A DNA stretch of 64,000 bases from Acidimicrobiaceae bacterium (GCA_026706815.1 JAPOYA010000001.1:1-64000), one strand, 5' to 3'. Numbered from the stretch's first letter, positions 32,144-40,852 are shown. Program-made: numbers and translations. Notes: generated by a model not told the origin, from the sequence alone.

Positions 32144-32977
32144 CTACTGGCGTGAACGCTGCAACTCGCGCAATGCTGCGAAGCCGACGAGTTGAGCACC
32201 GCTTGCAGCAATCCGGGCCGGCAGAGAGCGATCAGTCAACACCGCGAGGTCGTTCATTCTCGCAGTTGCGGAAGGATCGATGGCACGGATTTCCTCTGCG
32301 GCGATCGCGGGTTCGAAAGCCACCACGGTAACCCCTGGCTCCAGGTTGTCGAGCACGGCCGAAAAATGAGCTTCTGCGCCGCCTCGAACCAGACGGAAGT
32401 GGTCCGGGGTGATGACCCCCTCTTCGCGGGCAAGGTCGCGGAACGGGAAACCGGCTGTGGTCTGTGCCGCGGGCCCTTCAAGACGCAGCGGGAGGTTTGC
32501 CTCGACCGCGATTTCCAGCAGAACGTCGAAGAACTCGGGCCGTTGTTGAAGGGCGTTCAGGTGGGTGCTCAGATGCGTTGCGTCGAGTCCCCAGAGTGTT
32601 GCCCGCTCAAGCTGGGCCCGGCACTCCCGGCGGACCTCGTCGGCGTCCGCGTGGTCCCAGAGATCGGCAACAGTGCGGGGAAAACCGCCGTCGCCGTCGA
32701 GCAGGCTCGGCGCGCTGGTCAAAGGACCCCAACGGAAACAATCGAGTTCTGCGTTGAGCGTCAGATGCACCCCGAAGTCTTCGCCTGGGGCAATGCGGTC
32801 AACCGCGTGGCGCGACCACGAGCCCGGCATCATGACGGTGCCGGTCGTCGCCGCTCCCTCACGCACCGCGCTCAGTCCGCCGGCTGTGGCCGCATGCGTT
32901 GAACCGAGTTGATCCGCGCTGACAATCAGCAACCGGCTGTCGGCTTCGTATCCGAGCGCTTCGACGAGTGACTCCAC
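32144..32977 (-). CDS. YdjC/ChbG-family carbohydrate deacetylase-like protein
   Basis: I start at GTG 32977 behind GGAAGGAAGC; the track's longer start overlaps the thermonuclease gene region. About 277 residues with the fold's landmarks LLIVSADQLGSTHAAT (family usually (N)ADDxG), FGVHLTLNAELDC and DATHLSTHLNAL, whose His residues are metal ligands in the family. Members remove N-acetyl groups from chito-oligosaccharides or related sugars. The second Asp of the first motif is Gln here, which may alter metal binding. It converges with the SCP2-like gene. Confidence 0.78.
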   Translation of the reverse strand: MESLVEALGYEADSRLLIVSADQLGSTHAATAGGLSAVREGAATTGTVMMPGSWSRHAVDRIAPGEDFGVHLTLNAELDCFRWGPLTSAPSLLDGDGGFPRTVADLWDHADADEVRRECRAQLERATLWGLDATHLSTHLNALQQRPEFFDVLLEIAVEANLPLRLEGPAAQTTAGFPFRDLAREEGVITPDHFRLVRGGAEAHFSAVLDNLEPGVTVVAFEPAIAAEEIRAIDPSATARMNDLAVLTDRSLPARIAASGAQLVGFAALRELQRSRQ

Positions 32978-33009
32978 AGAGCTTCCTTCCACAGTGTGAC
33001 GGTACTGTG

Positions 33010-33612
33010 CTATTCGAGCGGAACGTCGGGATTGCCGCAGACTCCCCAAAGGCCGAGCTTTGAAAGCACGGCCTCTTCGGCTGCGCGGTCGAGCAACTGT
33101 TCGTAGTGAGTGTTGGGTGGGTAGGAGAGGGTGTCTGCGTAGCCGCGCTCTACGAGGTCAAGGTTGACGAAGAGGTCGTCGCGGCTGCGGAACACGTAAG
33201 CCAGCAGCCGGTCGTACTGATCGCGGGCCTCTTCATCGAGGATCAGAGTGACGGCGCTGCCTTCGGGAATCAGAGACTTGAGATAGGCGCTCGCCTCCGC
33301 GCCATAGCACTGATTGGGCCGATTCCTGGCCACGGATTCGGGTGTGTCGATACCGATCAATCGCACGGTTTCACGCGAGCCTTCGATGTCGGCGACGACT
33401 GTGTCGCCGTCGATTATTTCGGAGATGGTCGCATTCGGCGCCAATCCCGCCGGCGAAGCCGGTGGAGCGCCGCTGCCTGCGGTTCTGACGTCATCGGTGC
33501 TCGCACAGCCCAGTGTCGCCGGGGACAGGACTGTCAACGACAGGACCGCAGGCACAGAAAATTTAACAATATTGAATTTGATAATATTTAAATATATAAA
33601 ATAAAATTTCAT
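33010..33612 (-). CDS. Thermonuclease (SNase)-like lipoprotein
   Basis: From ATG 33612, 200 residues: an n-region KFYFIYLNIIKFNIVKF, a hydrophobic core and lipobox-like TLGC, a Ser/Ala/Pro linker, then an SNase domain. Motifs are IIDGDTVVADI, VRLIGIDTPES (catalytic Arg and ligands), QCYGAEASAYLKSL and YDRLLAYVFRSRDDLFVNLDLVERGYA. This predicts a surface-anchored Ca2+-type nuclease for extracellular nucleic acid. The first 17 codons are extremely A/T-rich, unlike everything around them, and no ribosome-binding site is evident. The start is therefore less certain than the domain. Confidence 0.82.
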   Translation of the reverse strand: MKFYFIYLNIIKFNIVKFSVPAVLSLTVLSPATLGCASTDDVRTAGSGAPPASPAGLAPNATISEIIDGDTVVADIEGSRETVRLIGIDTPESVARNRPNQCYGAEASAYLKSLIPEGSAVTLILDEEARDQYDRLLAYVFRSRDDLFVNLDLVERGYADTLSYPPNTHYEQLLDRAAEEAVLSKLGLWGVCGNPDVPLE

Positions 33613-33669
33613 CACAGCACAGTGTGCCCGGAGTGTGTGACACTTGTCCCGAACTGAGAGAATCAGCAG

Positions 33670-34647
33670 ATGTCCACCACCCCCACGCAACGTTACGGAA
33701 TGACCGTTCCGTTCGACGGAACACCCCTGCACCTCCAACAGTCGCGTTTTCAACGGCTCGAAGCGCTCGGCTATACCGATTTGTGGTCAGCAGAGGCCAT
33801 GGGAGCCGACGGACTCACCCCCCTTGCCCTAGGAAGCGTCTGGACGCCCTCTATGAGGCTCGGCACAGCGATTCTCGGGGCGTACACCCGGGGTCCAGCC
33901 CTGATGGCACAGTCGATAGCGGGCATGGCATCGGCGGCGCCGGGGCGCTTCGTGGCGGGTATCGGCTCCTCTTCGGATGTCATCGTCGAGCGTTGGAACG
34001 GAATCCCCTTTGAAGCGCCTTACAAGCAGACTCGAGACATTGTGCGGTTTCTCAAAGCAGCCCTGTCGGGCGAGAAGGTCAGCGAGGAATACGACAGTTT
34101 CTCGATCAAAGGATTCCGCCTCGGTCTAGTTCCCGAACAACCCGTGCCGATCCTGGTGGCTGCGCTGCGTGAAGGCATGCTGCGCATGGCGGGGCGGGAA
34201 AGCGATGGCGCCATCATCAACTGGCTCTCAGCCGACAACGTCTCCACTGTGGCGGGGATTGTTCGCGCCGAGAATCCTGATGCGGAGATAGTCGCTCGGA
34301 TCTTTGTAGCCCCCACGCCCGACCGGGAAGCGGCTCTGGCGACTGGCAAGTTCGCGGCTGCCGCATACCTGAATGTGCCTGTCTACAGGGCTTTCCATGA
34401 GTGGATGGGTCGTGGCGATGCGCTGGGAGAGCACTGGGAACAGTGGGCCGCGGGTGACCGCCGGGGCGCGTTGGACAAGATCCCGGACCACATCATCGAC
34501 GAGTTGATCGTGCATGGCAGCCCTGACGAGTGCCGGGCCCATATTCAGCGTTACATCGACAATGGAGTCACATGTCCAGCGTTGGCACTCATGGCGTTCC
34601 CGGGCGTCGACATAGATGAAGCAATCGAAGGCCTCGCGCGTCGTTGA
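33670..34647 (+). CDS. LLM-class F420-dependent oxidoreductase
   Basis: The 325-residue luciferase-like TIM-barrel protein contains ALGYTDLWSAEAMGADGLTPLALGSVWTPSMRLGTAILGAYTRGPALMAQSIAGMASAAPGRFVAGIGSSSDVIVERWNGIPFEAPY. That order is typical of actinobacterial F420-using members, with late GSPDECRAHIQRYIDNGV. These enzymes move a hydride between F420 and diverse substrates. The partner pathway is not visible here. A copy of the dispersed GC-rich repeat follows 9 bp after its stop. Confidence 0.88.
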   Translation: MSTTPTQRYGMTVPFDGTPLHLQQSRFQRLEALGYTDLWSAEAMGADGLTPLALGSVWTPSMRLGTAILGAYTRGPALMAQSIAGMASAAPGRFVAGIGSSSDVIVERWNGIPFEAPYKQTRDIVRFLKAALSGEKVSEEYDSFSIKGFRLGLVPEQPVPILVAALREGMLRMAGRESDGAIINWLSADNVSTVAGIVRAENPDAEIVARIFVAPTPDREAALATGKFAAAAYLNVPVYRAFHEWMGRGDALGEHWEQWAAGDRRGALDKIPDHIIDELIVHGSPDECRAHIQRYIDNGVTCPALALMAFPGVDIDEAIEGLARR

Positions 34648-34656
34648 CGCCGGGCG

Positions 34657-34693
34657 CGTTGCTTTTTGCCGGGCGCAGCCGGAGCCGCGTGGG
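34657..34693. repeat. Copy of the dispersed ~36-bp GC-rich repeat
   Basis: The copy begins cgttgctttttgccgggcgc and ends agccggagccgcgtggg. It matches the copy at 53975-54010 inside kgd at 33 of 36 aligned positions with one single-base gap, and the copy at 57297-57327 over about 30 bases. It sits in the spacer between two converging genes. Confidence 0.7.
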
Positions 34694-34712
34694 CCGTGCG
34701 CGGCGCGGGCGG

Positions 34713-35486
34713 TCAGCTGAGCAGGGACGCTTGGAGTTTCTGCATTCCGTTCAGCCAACGCCGGCGGTCGCCGGCTCGACGCTGTTCGTAGAGTGCGACT
34801 TCAGGATGGGGGAGGATCAAGAAGTCGTCGTTGGCCAGACCGATCGCCACCGCTTCGGCGACCTGCGAGGGCTCGATCATGCCCATGGCCTTCACCACCT
34901 CTATGGCCAGTTCGCCCTCGGCTTCGGTCATGGGAGTGCGGACTCCCTGAGGACACAGGCACGAGACGCCGATACCGTGCTCCGCGTAGGTGATGGCGAT
35001 CCACTCGGCGAGAGCGACGCAGCCATGTTTGGTGACGGCATATGGCGCAGTGCCCAGGTTGGTCAGCAGGCCGGCAGCCGATGCGGTGAGAAGCAGGTGC
35101 CCACCGCCCCGCTCGATCCAGCGGGGAACAAGATGACGCGCGGCGATGACATGGGCCATCACGTTTATGTTCCAGTTGGCGTTCCAGACGTCGTTCTCGA
35201 GTTCAACGCCTCCGTTGGCGCCGATACCGGCGTTTCCACACCAGAGGTCGATGCCTCCGGCTTCGGATTCAGTTCGTTCGATCAGATCAACGACCGCGGG
35301 CTCATCGGTGACGTCGAGCACTTCGCAACGAGCGTCGAGTTCTGCAGCCACGGCGGCCGCTCCGTCGCCATCCCGGTCGGCGATCACCAGAGTGCCCGCG
35401 CCGTCGGCAGCGAAGCGTCGAGCCATGGCCCGGCCGATCCCGCTAGCCGCTCCGGTAACTACGATTGTTGCTCCTAGTGTCTCCAT
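34713..35486 (-). CDS. Short-chain dehydrogenase/reductase
   Basis: The 257-residue classical SDR has the cofactor motif VTGAASGIGRAMA, LVIADRDGDGAAAV (Asp favouring NAD(H)), the structural CGNAGIGANGG, catalytic Ser in LLTASAAG and the YAVTKHG catalytic Tyr/Lys pair. It oxidises or reduces a secondary alcohol or carbonyl; the substrate is unknown. It converges with the F420-dependent enzyme. Confidence 0.92.
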   Translation of the reverse strand: METLGATIVVTGAASGIGRAMARRFAADGAGTLVIADRDGDGAAAVAAELDARCEVLDVTDEPAVVDLIERTESEAGGIDLWCGNAGIGANGGVELENDVWNANWNINVMAHVIAARHLVPRWIERGGGHLLLTASAAGLLTNLGTAPYAVTKHGCVALAEWIAITYAEHGIGVSCLCPQGVRTPMTEAEGELAIEVVKAMGMIEPSQVAEAVAIGLANDDFLILPHPEVALYEQRRAGDRRRWLNGMQKLQASLLS

Positions 35487-35607
35487 GGCCGGATCGTAGA
35501 TCGATATTCGTTGAACGCAACGCGCCCTCTGTCACATTGCGCGAGTATGGTTGCTGGCAACACGAGCCGATCCCGGGCCCGAGAGATATCGAGGGAGGTT
35601 ATGGACA

Positions 35608-35790
35608 ATGACTGAAGCCATTGATGGCGTGCAGGTCGAAGAGGCGCTGGGAATAATCGACCATGGTCTCGAAGACTTCATCAAACGCGAGCTGTTGACC
35701 AGCGCGGAAGTAGCCGACCTGCTCCTTGATCTTCGTTCGGTTCTCACCTTCGTGGCCGTGGAGCCGACAGAACCGGCGAGTTCCAACTAG
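35608..35790 (+). CDS. Small acidic helical protein, unknown
   Basis: The 60-residue product starts at ATG 35608 behind GAGGGAGG; the track's start at 35551 lacks such a site. The sequence (TEAIDGVQVEEALGIIDHGLEDFIKRELLTSAEVADLLLDLRSVLTFVAV) predicts three amphipathic helices and no export signal. I recognise no family. Good ribosome-binding site and codon use support a real gene. It might be a small regulator or complex subunit, but nothing in the neighbourhood says which. Confidence 0.65.
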   Translation: MTEAIDGVQVEEALGIIDHGLEDFIKRELLTSAEVADLLLDLRSVLTFVAVEPTEPASSN

Positions 35791-35835
35791 TAGCGAGTTG
35801 CCGGCTGAACCGAGTTGTCGGCTGAACCAGTGCTG

Positions 35836-36378
35836 CTAGGGGAGAAGGCGTCGCGCGATCCTGCCGAAGGCCATGCCGACAACCAGGCCCCCCAGCACGT
35901 CTGATGCGTGATGGATGCGCACATGCAATCGGCTTGCGGCAACCACCGCGCCCAGTGAGTGCCACAGAGGGCCGCCGGTCCGGCGTGACAGCACTGCGGC
36001 GGCGACCATGGCAGCCGATGCGTGCCCACTCGGGAAACTGCTGGTTATCGGTTGACGCAGCTTGAGCGGCCGAGGCGACGGTTGCAGAGGCCGGCCGCGG
36101 CCGAAGATCGATTTGATCGGCCCGTTCAACAACGCCGACTCAACGCCCAGAGCGGCGCTCAGACCTATGGCGATCTTCGGATCGTCTTCGACGATCGCCT
36201 GCACAACGCCGAGGGCGTGCCAGAGCAGGGAGAAGTCCGCCGCTTCTGAAGCGGTGTAGAAGACCCGGTCGATGAGGGGCCTGTTGCGCCATTGTTCCCA
36301 CCATTGGTCGACGATCTTGTCGAGTTGGCCGATGGCGTCGCTGAACTCGCTCGTCGGCTCGCTTGTCGGCTCGTTCAT
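35836..36378 (-). CDS. PAP2-superfamily membrane phosphatase
   Basis: From ATG 36378 (overlapping the upstream gene's TGA), 180 residues with the three PAP2 motifs: KSIFGRGRP, SFPSGHAS and SRLHVRIHHASDVLGG. Hydrophobic helices flank them. Members dephosphorylate lipid phosphates such as undecaprenyl diphosphate or phosphatidate. The N terminus carries a small SEPT repeat from 12-bp units. It is the last gene of a three-gene operon with the prenyl-reductase-like and VanW genes, which supports a polyprenyl-lipid substrate (inference). Confidence 0.9.
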   Translation of the reverse strand: MNEPTSEPTSEFSDAIGQLDKIVDQWWEQWRNRPLIDRVFYTASEAADFSLLWHALGVVQAIVEDDPKIAIGLSAALGVESALLNGPIKSIFGRGRPLQPSPRPLKLRQPITSSFPSGHASAAMVAAAVLSRRTGGPLWHSLGAVVAASRLHVRIHHASDVLGGLVVGMAFGRIARRLLP

Positions 36379-37592
36379 GGTGTGGAGCGTAGACGCCGTT
36401 GGTATGCGCCGGGGCCGGTGAACATCCCTCGTTCCCAGCGCCTCGGCGTGACGAGCAGGGCTCGGGGGTAGTCCTCGAACATCCAACGAGCGAAGTTGCG
36501 CCTGGTCCAGGCTGTCGTCCCAGTGAGCCTGAGCACTCCGCGAGTCACCCACGGACGAGCCAACAATGGGATCAAGGCTCGAGACATGCGGTCGTCGGCT
36601 GCGAGTTCTGAGCGCACGGCCTTTGCGTAGTGGGCTGTCGGGTTGTCGTGTGCCAACACCGCCTCTGCGGCCAGCCGACCGGTGAGAAGAGCCTGTCCGA
36701 TGCCCTCCCCGGTCATCGGGTCTGTGACCGCGGCGGCGTCGCCGACGAACATCGTGCGTGGGCCGACGAGTGGGACACGGCCGATTCGAGCCGGGATCGG
36801 CCAGGCCTTGTGGGGGGCCTCCGCAACCGCTTCTGCGCCCAAGGCCTGTTGTATGTGGGGTCTGGCCAGAAGATCAGACCACAGTCGCTTCATGTCGCCG
36901 ACCGCGTGCCGCCCTCCTCGGCGGATGCCGAAACCGACGTTCGCCCGACCTCGCCCAAGGGGGAACGACCAGGCGTAACCGGGCAGAAGGTCGGGTTCGA
37001 ACCAGACGATCAGTTGCTGTTGTGCTTGGCCGGTGACGCTGCGGTAGTACTGGCGAAAAGCATGCCATTCACCCAGGTATTGGTCGATCCCCAGACCCAG
37101 CGACTTGCGAACCGGCGACCACATTCCGTCAGCGGCGATCAGATTCGAGGCCCGAATGCGGTGCCCGCCCTTGCCGCCTGTGAGCACGTCGATGGTGTTG
37201 CCCGAGACTTCGGTGCCGGTCACCGTGCATTCCGGCTCGACACGAGCACCGGCGGAGCGTGCCAGTTCCAGCACTGCGGCATCCAGATCGATGCGCGGTA
37301 CCACCGCTGCGTGACAGCCCGGTCCGTCGGGCAGGGGATAACGCTGTTCGGTTCCCGAAGGCGACCGCACAGCGACGTCGCGAACGACGTTCCAAGATTC
37401 GATATTGCCCGGATCAAGGCCCAAGAACTCGAATTCGCGGAGCGCGAGGGCAGTAAGGCCGTCTCCGCAGCACTTGTCCCGTGGAAACGCTGCTTTGTCG
37501 ACGACAAGGACGTCTCGGCCCGCCCGTGCCAAGACGATCGCAGCTGCCGAACCGGCCGGACCCCCGCCGACGACAACGGTCTCGGCTCTCAC
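36375..37592 (-). CDS. FAD-dependent geranylgeranyl-reductase-family protein
   Basis: The 405-residue flavoprotein has VVVGGGPAGSAAAIVLARAG at the N terminus, FPRDKCCGDGLT, AADGMWSPVRKSLG and GDAAAVTDPMTGEGIGQALLTGRLAAEAV. That is the classical geranylgeranyl reductase/digeranylglycerophospholipid reductase set. It would saturate double bonds of prenyl chains using FADH2. Its GTG start overlaps the VanW stop and its TGA overlaps the PAP2 ATG, so the three are co-translated. Saturation of a polyprenyl carrier or menaquinone side chain is the likely role; the substrate is not proved. Confidence 0.9.
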   Translation of the reverse strand: MRAETVVVGGGPAGSAAAIVLARAGRDVLVVDKAAFPRDKCCGDGLTALALREFEFLGLDPGNIESWNVVRDVAVRSPSGTEQRYPLPDGPGCHAAVVPRIDLDAAVLELARSAGARVEPECTVTGTEVSGNTIDVLTGGKGGHRIRASNLIAADGMWSPVRKSLGLGIDQYLGEWHAFRQYYRSVTGQAQQQLIVWFEPDLLPGYAWSFPLGRGRANVGFGIRRGGRHAVGDMKRLWSDLLARPHIQQALGAEAVAEAPHKAWPIPARIGRVPLVGPRTMFVGDAAAVTDPMTGEGIGQALLTGRLAAEAVLAHDNPTAHYAKAVRSELAADDRMSRALIPLLARPWVTRGVLRLTGTTAWTRRNFARWMFEDYPRALLVTPRRWERGMFTGPGAYQRRLRSTP

Positions 37593-39436
37593 GATGACCC
37601 GCCCTGCTCAGCCCCGGCGGACGTAGAGGCGCCCTGCTCGGGGCCAGCCTGTTCAGAGGCGCCCTGGTCGGCATTGTCATCGTTGGATTCGCCTTGGCCT
37701 CTCTGGTCCCGGTCGGTTCCCCCGCTGTCGTGGTCCGGTCCGTCGCCGTCGTCGACGCCGTCTTCGAGGTCGTGGGGTCCGTCGCCGTCTTCGCCGTCGG
37801 GGACCGTGCTGGTTGTCGAAACGCTCGGCGTGCCGTCACACAGGATTCCCTCCGGGTGGTAACGGGCGAAAACCATGTCCACCTCCCGGCGTCCGTCCTC
37901 CACGTAAGTCCGGGTTCGCTCGGTGTACACGTTGGTGCAGGCCAGCCCATGGGGAACGGTCGTCTGGCCTGTCTGCTCTGCAAAGACGGTCCGAGTCGAA
38001 TAGAGCCGCACCGTGATCGAATCTTGCGTCACCGTCGGCCAGATCAGCACCCCGTAGGGCGTGTTGTTGACTAACTGCAGGTCTGGGGCGGGATGCGACA
38101 CGGTCGCCTCGCGGCCATAGGGATAGCGATCGAGATAGATCGAATGGCTCTGGTACACGCCGAAGTCGAGACCGGCGAAGAAAGCAGCGTTGAACAGGGT
38201 TGTCGCATACTGCGAGATGCCTCCTCCGACTGAATCGACGAAGACCCCCTCGTAGATCATCCCCGCGGGCACAAAGCCCCCTTCGGCCGTTCGGGGACCG
38301 ACATACCCGTTGACCGAGAACGTCTCACCGGGTTCGATCACCGCTCCTCGGGTCAATTCGGCGATGCGGAAGATGTTGATCACACGCGGCTGCCCCGGCG
38401 CGAAGTCGGTCGTGAACTGGCCGACCACCTCGCGTACGCCCAACGACTCGGCCCAGGCGACGCCCTTGGCATCGGGGTCTTCAGTGGGCCGGACCTTGAC
38501 GCGGCTCTCTCCCGCGGTCAGAGCCTCGAGAATCCGCTCGCCGGTGTCTTCGGTGCAGCAGACGCTTCCGGGAGAACCGCCGACGATATGGATATTCTCG
38601 GCGTAATCGACAAAGAACGTCGTCTCCTGTCCGGGATCGCCGAGGCCGACGAACAGGGCGGCCAAGGTTTCCACGACAGTGTCATTGTCCAGCGAGATCT
38701 CCCCGGCGGGACTGAACTCGACCCACTGACGCAAGGTTTGCGCAGGGATCGAGTGGTACTCCGAGAAACCCAACAACGCCACCTCGATGCCGTCTTGGGT
38801 CAGTTCGTTGGCTCGGCGCGCGAGTTCCGTGCCGCCGACGTCTATGGCCTCGCTTCCGAGGGTGGGCAACTCGATGGGATTCTCGCCGCCGGCGGTGACT
38901 GCGATCAGCAGCTGTCGTTCAAGCTCGGCGATGTCGATGATCGGGATCTTGGCGGTGTCGGCCGAGACGAAGACCCCGTCGGCCAATGCCACGCCGAGGC
39001 CGCCGGGATCGACGAGAAGAACCGCATCGGCCCCCTCGCCTAGCAGTCCGACCAGAGCGCTCCGATCCAGAAAATAGTGGGGAGTGACCCTGCGGTTGGC
39101 GACTGGCGAGAACAGCCACCGGAACGGTTGCGTTGCGCCGCCGCTCTCGGCGGCTTCATCGAGGGTCGCTTCGATATCGATGCCGATGCCCAACTCCGCA
39201 GCGGACACAGTCACAGAAGCTTGGTCCCAAACCAGGGTCAGGGGTTTGTCGAGGGAGGGGTGCGAAGCGAGTCGCAGCGCCGCTTCTTCACGGCTCATCG
39301 ACCCGACAGCGACTTCGTCGACTTCCACCCCTCTCGGGATGTCCTCGCCGTTGACAACGTCGTCGATGATCCAGGCGATCACAATCAAGATGACAGTCGC
39401 GGCTATCACCGAGAGGGTCGCTCGCACGGTGCCCAA
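37589..39436 (-). CDS. VanW-family cell-envelope protein
   Basis: The 615-residue protein has one N-terminal membrane anchor (LSVIAATVILIVIAWII), two PG_binding_4-like repeats (residues about 40-270), and a VanW domain with FSVNGYVGPRTAEGGFVPAGMIYEGVFVDSVGGGISQYATTLFNAAFFAGLDF. A Gly/Asp/Glu/Gln-rich disordered tail of about 90 residues follows. VanW proteins act outside the membrane on peptidoglycan, by an unknown reaction. A start at GTG 39427 is also plausible because a TATACGAT -10-like element lies just upstream. It heads the operon with the prenyl reductase and PAP2 genes. Confidence 0.88.
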   Translation of the reverse strand: MGTVRATLSVIAATVILIVIAWIIDDVVNGEDIPRGVEVDEVAVGSMSREEAALRLASHPSLDKPLTLVWDQASVTVSAAELGIGIDIEATLDEAAESGGATQPFRWLFSPVANRRVTPHYFLDRSALVGLLGEGADAVLLVDPGGLGVALADGVFVSADTAKIPIIDIAELERQLLIAVTAGGENPIELPTLGSEAIDVGGTELARRANELTQDGIEVALLGFSEYHSIPAQTLRQWVEFSPAGEISLDNDTVVETLAALFVGLGDPGQETTFFVDYAENIHIVGGSPGSVCCTEDTGERILEALTAGESRVKVRPTEDPDAKGVAWAESLGVREVVGQFTTDFAPGQPRVINIFRIAELTRGAVIEPGETFSVNGYVGPRTAEGGFVPAGMIYEGVFVDSVGGGISQYATTLFNAAFFAGLDFGVYQSHSIYLDRYPYGREATVSHPAPDLQLVNNTPYGVLIWPTVTQDSITVRLYSTRTVFAEQTGQTTVPHGLACTNVYTERTRTYVEDGRREVDMVFARYHPEGILCDGTPSVSTTSTVPDGEDGDGPHDLEDGVDDGDGPDHDSGGTDRDQRGQGESNDDNADQGASEQAGPEQGASTSAGAEQGGSS

Positions 39437-39454
39437 TCGTATAGGTCGCGACCG

Positions 39455-39498
39455 TTCAAAAGAGGCTCAAAAGAGGCCGAAAAGAGGTCAAAAGAGTC
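39455..39498. repeat. Tandem tcaaaagaggc repeat upstream of the VanW gene
   Basis: Four imperfect copies of an 11-12 bp unit (ttcaaaagaggc, tcaaaagaggc, cgaaaagagg, tcaaaagagtc) cover the spacer between nucS and the VanW gene and enter the last codons of nucS. Confidence 0.8.
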
Positions 39499-40153
39499 TC
39501 GGGTTGGGGGATTCGATGCCGCGTAATTCGTCGTAGTCGACTTCAACGCACTCGATCTCGCGATCCTCGGCCAATACCTTCGCCTGCGGCTTGATTTCCT
39601 GGGCGACGAACACGCCCCGAACCGGACTCAGCGCCGGGTCGCGGTTCAAGAACTCCAGGTATCGACTGAGCTGCTCGACTCCGTCGATCTCCCCTCGGCG
39701 TTTCACCTCGATAGCCACCGCCGCGCCGTCGGAGTCGCGGCACATCAGGTCTACCGGGCCGATACTGGTCGGGAACTCACGGCGCACCAGTCTCAGGCCT
39801 TCGGTTATCGACGTGGGATCGTCGGCAAGAAGCTCCTGCAGGTGCGCCTCGACGCCGTCTTTCTGCAGTCCGGGATCTCGCCCCATCTCAAATGACGAGT
39901 CGCTCATCACCTCGTGGAGGGTGATCGTCAGGACTTCACCCTTCGGGTTGGCGACCGTCCATGTGCCGTCTTCGAGATTCTCCGAGAGCCGGTTGGGGGG
40001 ATTCATCCAGTTGAGCGGCTTGTAGGCGCCGCCGTCTGCGTGAATCGCCACGCTGCCGTCGGCCTTGACCATCAACAAGCGCATCGCCTCGGGCAGGTGG
40101 GCTTGCAGCCGCCCGTTGTAGTCGACCGTGCAGCGAGCCACCACAAGACGCAT
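39488..40153 (-). CDS. nucS: Endonuclease NucS (mismatch-specific)
   Basis: The 221-residue protein starts [50 protein letters not shown], the NucS DNA-binding half. Its nuclease half has [23 protein letters not shown] (Asp, Glu-x-Lys), [13 protein letters not shown] and [20 protein letters not shown]. The C terminus PNPRLF resembles the short sliding-clamp-binding tail of actinobacterial NucS. NucS cleaves both strands at mismatches and replaces MutS/MutL in Actinobacteria, so it is also a lineage marker. Confidence 0.95.
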   Translation of the reverse strand: MRLVVARCTVDYNGRLQAHLPEAMRLLMVKADGSVAIHADGGAYKPLNWMNPPNRLSENLEDGTWTVANPKGEVLTITLHEVMSDSSFEMGRDPGLQKDGVEAHLQELLADDPTSITEGLRLVRREFPTSIGPVDLMCRDSDGAAVAIEVKRRGEIDGVEQLSRYLEFLNRDPALSPVRGVFVAQEIKPQAKVLAEDREIECVEVDYDELRGIESPNPRLF

Positions 40154-40235
40154 CTCGCAATGCTATCTAGCAGAAATCCGAGCCCGTTTTGGCTGTGTCG
40201 CCACTGCGCGGCGCGGCATAGTCTGCTTGTCCCAG

Positions 40236-40778
40236 GTGTTCGACCGCCTGTGCGAGAGCGAAAGCGTCGGTCTCGTTACGCCTGGATTGGTCGATCTGCT
40301 CGCTGGCGGAGAGTCGCAGACCGTTGAGTTCAAGTCCACGGCACGCGTCAACCTGCACACTGGCGCAAGAGACAAAAGAATGGAGCATGTCATATCCAAG
40401 TCTGTGTGCGGGTTCCTCAATGCCGAGGGCGGCAAGTTGCTGATCGGGGTTGATGACCAGGGAACGCTTCTGGGCCTCGATACGGATATGCGGACGCTTG
40501 GCAAAAAAGGCAATCGCGACGGGTTTGAGCTGGCTCTTCGCCAGAGCCTCGATCATTCATTGTCAGCACTCACGGCGAGCACTGTGCGGATCGAATTCGA
40601 GTCTTGTGAAGGCGCCGATGTGTGTGTGGTCACCGTCGCTGCCTCGGGAAAGCCGGTGTTCGCCAGGTCGCTCGAAGGTGCCGGCGAACCGTCGGAGTTC
40701 TGGGTGCGGATGGGCAACGCCACGAAACAGATTCATGGCGCAGACATGCTGGAGTACCAATCCGAGCACTGGGGTTAG
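40236..40778 (+). CDS. AlbA_2 (Schlafen-like) domain protein
   Basis: About 180 residues. The AlbA_2 pattern is clear: SQTVEFKSTARVNLH...MEHVISKSVCGFLNAEGGKLLIGVDDQGTLLGLDTD, then ALRQSLDHSLSALTASTVRIEFESCEGADVCVVTVAASGKPVFAR and SEFWVRMGNATKQIHGADMLEY. I propose GTG 40236. The track's 40128 start would overlap the 5' end of divergent nucS and reads poorly. AlbA_2 proteins are putative nucleic-acid-binding or nuclease-like proteins, often fused to larger modules. Here the domain stands alone, possibly a truncated remnant. Confidence 0.72.
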   Translation: MFDRLCESESVGLVTPGLVDLLAGGESQTVEFKSTARVNLHTGARDKRMEHVISKSVCGFLNAEGGKLLIGVDDQGTLLGLDTDMRTLGKKGNRDGFELALRQSLDHSLSALTASTVRIEFESCEGADVCVVTVAASGKPVFARSLEGAGEPSEFWVRMGNATKQIHGADMLEYQSEHWG

Positions 40779-40852
40779 ATGTCAATTTGCTCGTGAGACT
40801 TCAAGTCATCGCTCGTGTTGATCACTCGTTACGCTCGGCACAGTCGACGCGT

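Noticed and set aside
34648-34712. Intrinsic terminator at the copy of the GC-rich repeat between the F420 oxidoreductase and SDR genes
   Set aside because: Although GC-rich, it gives no single convincing stem-loop and no T tract downstream on either strand. I therefore list it only as a repeat.
40128-40235. N-terminal extension of the AlbA_2 gene from GTG 40128
   Set aside because: It overlaps the 5' end of divergent nucS and encodes residues ([18 protein letters not shown]) without domain similarity; a start near 40236 leaves room for promoters.
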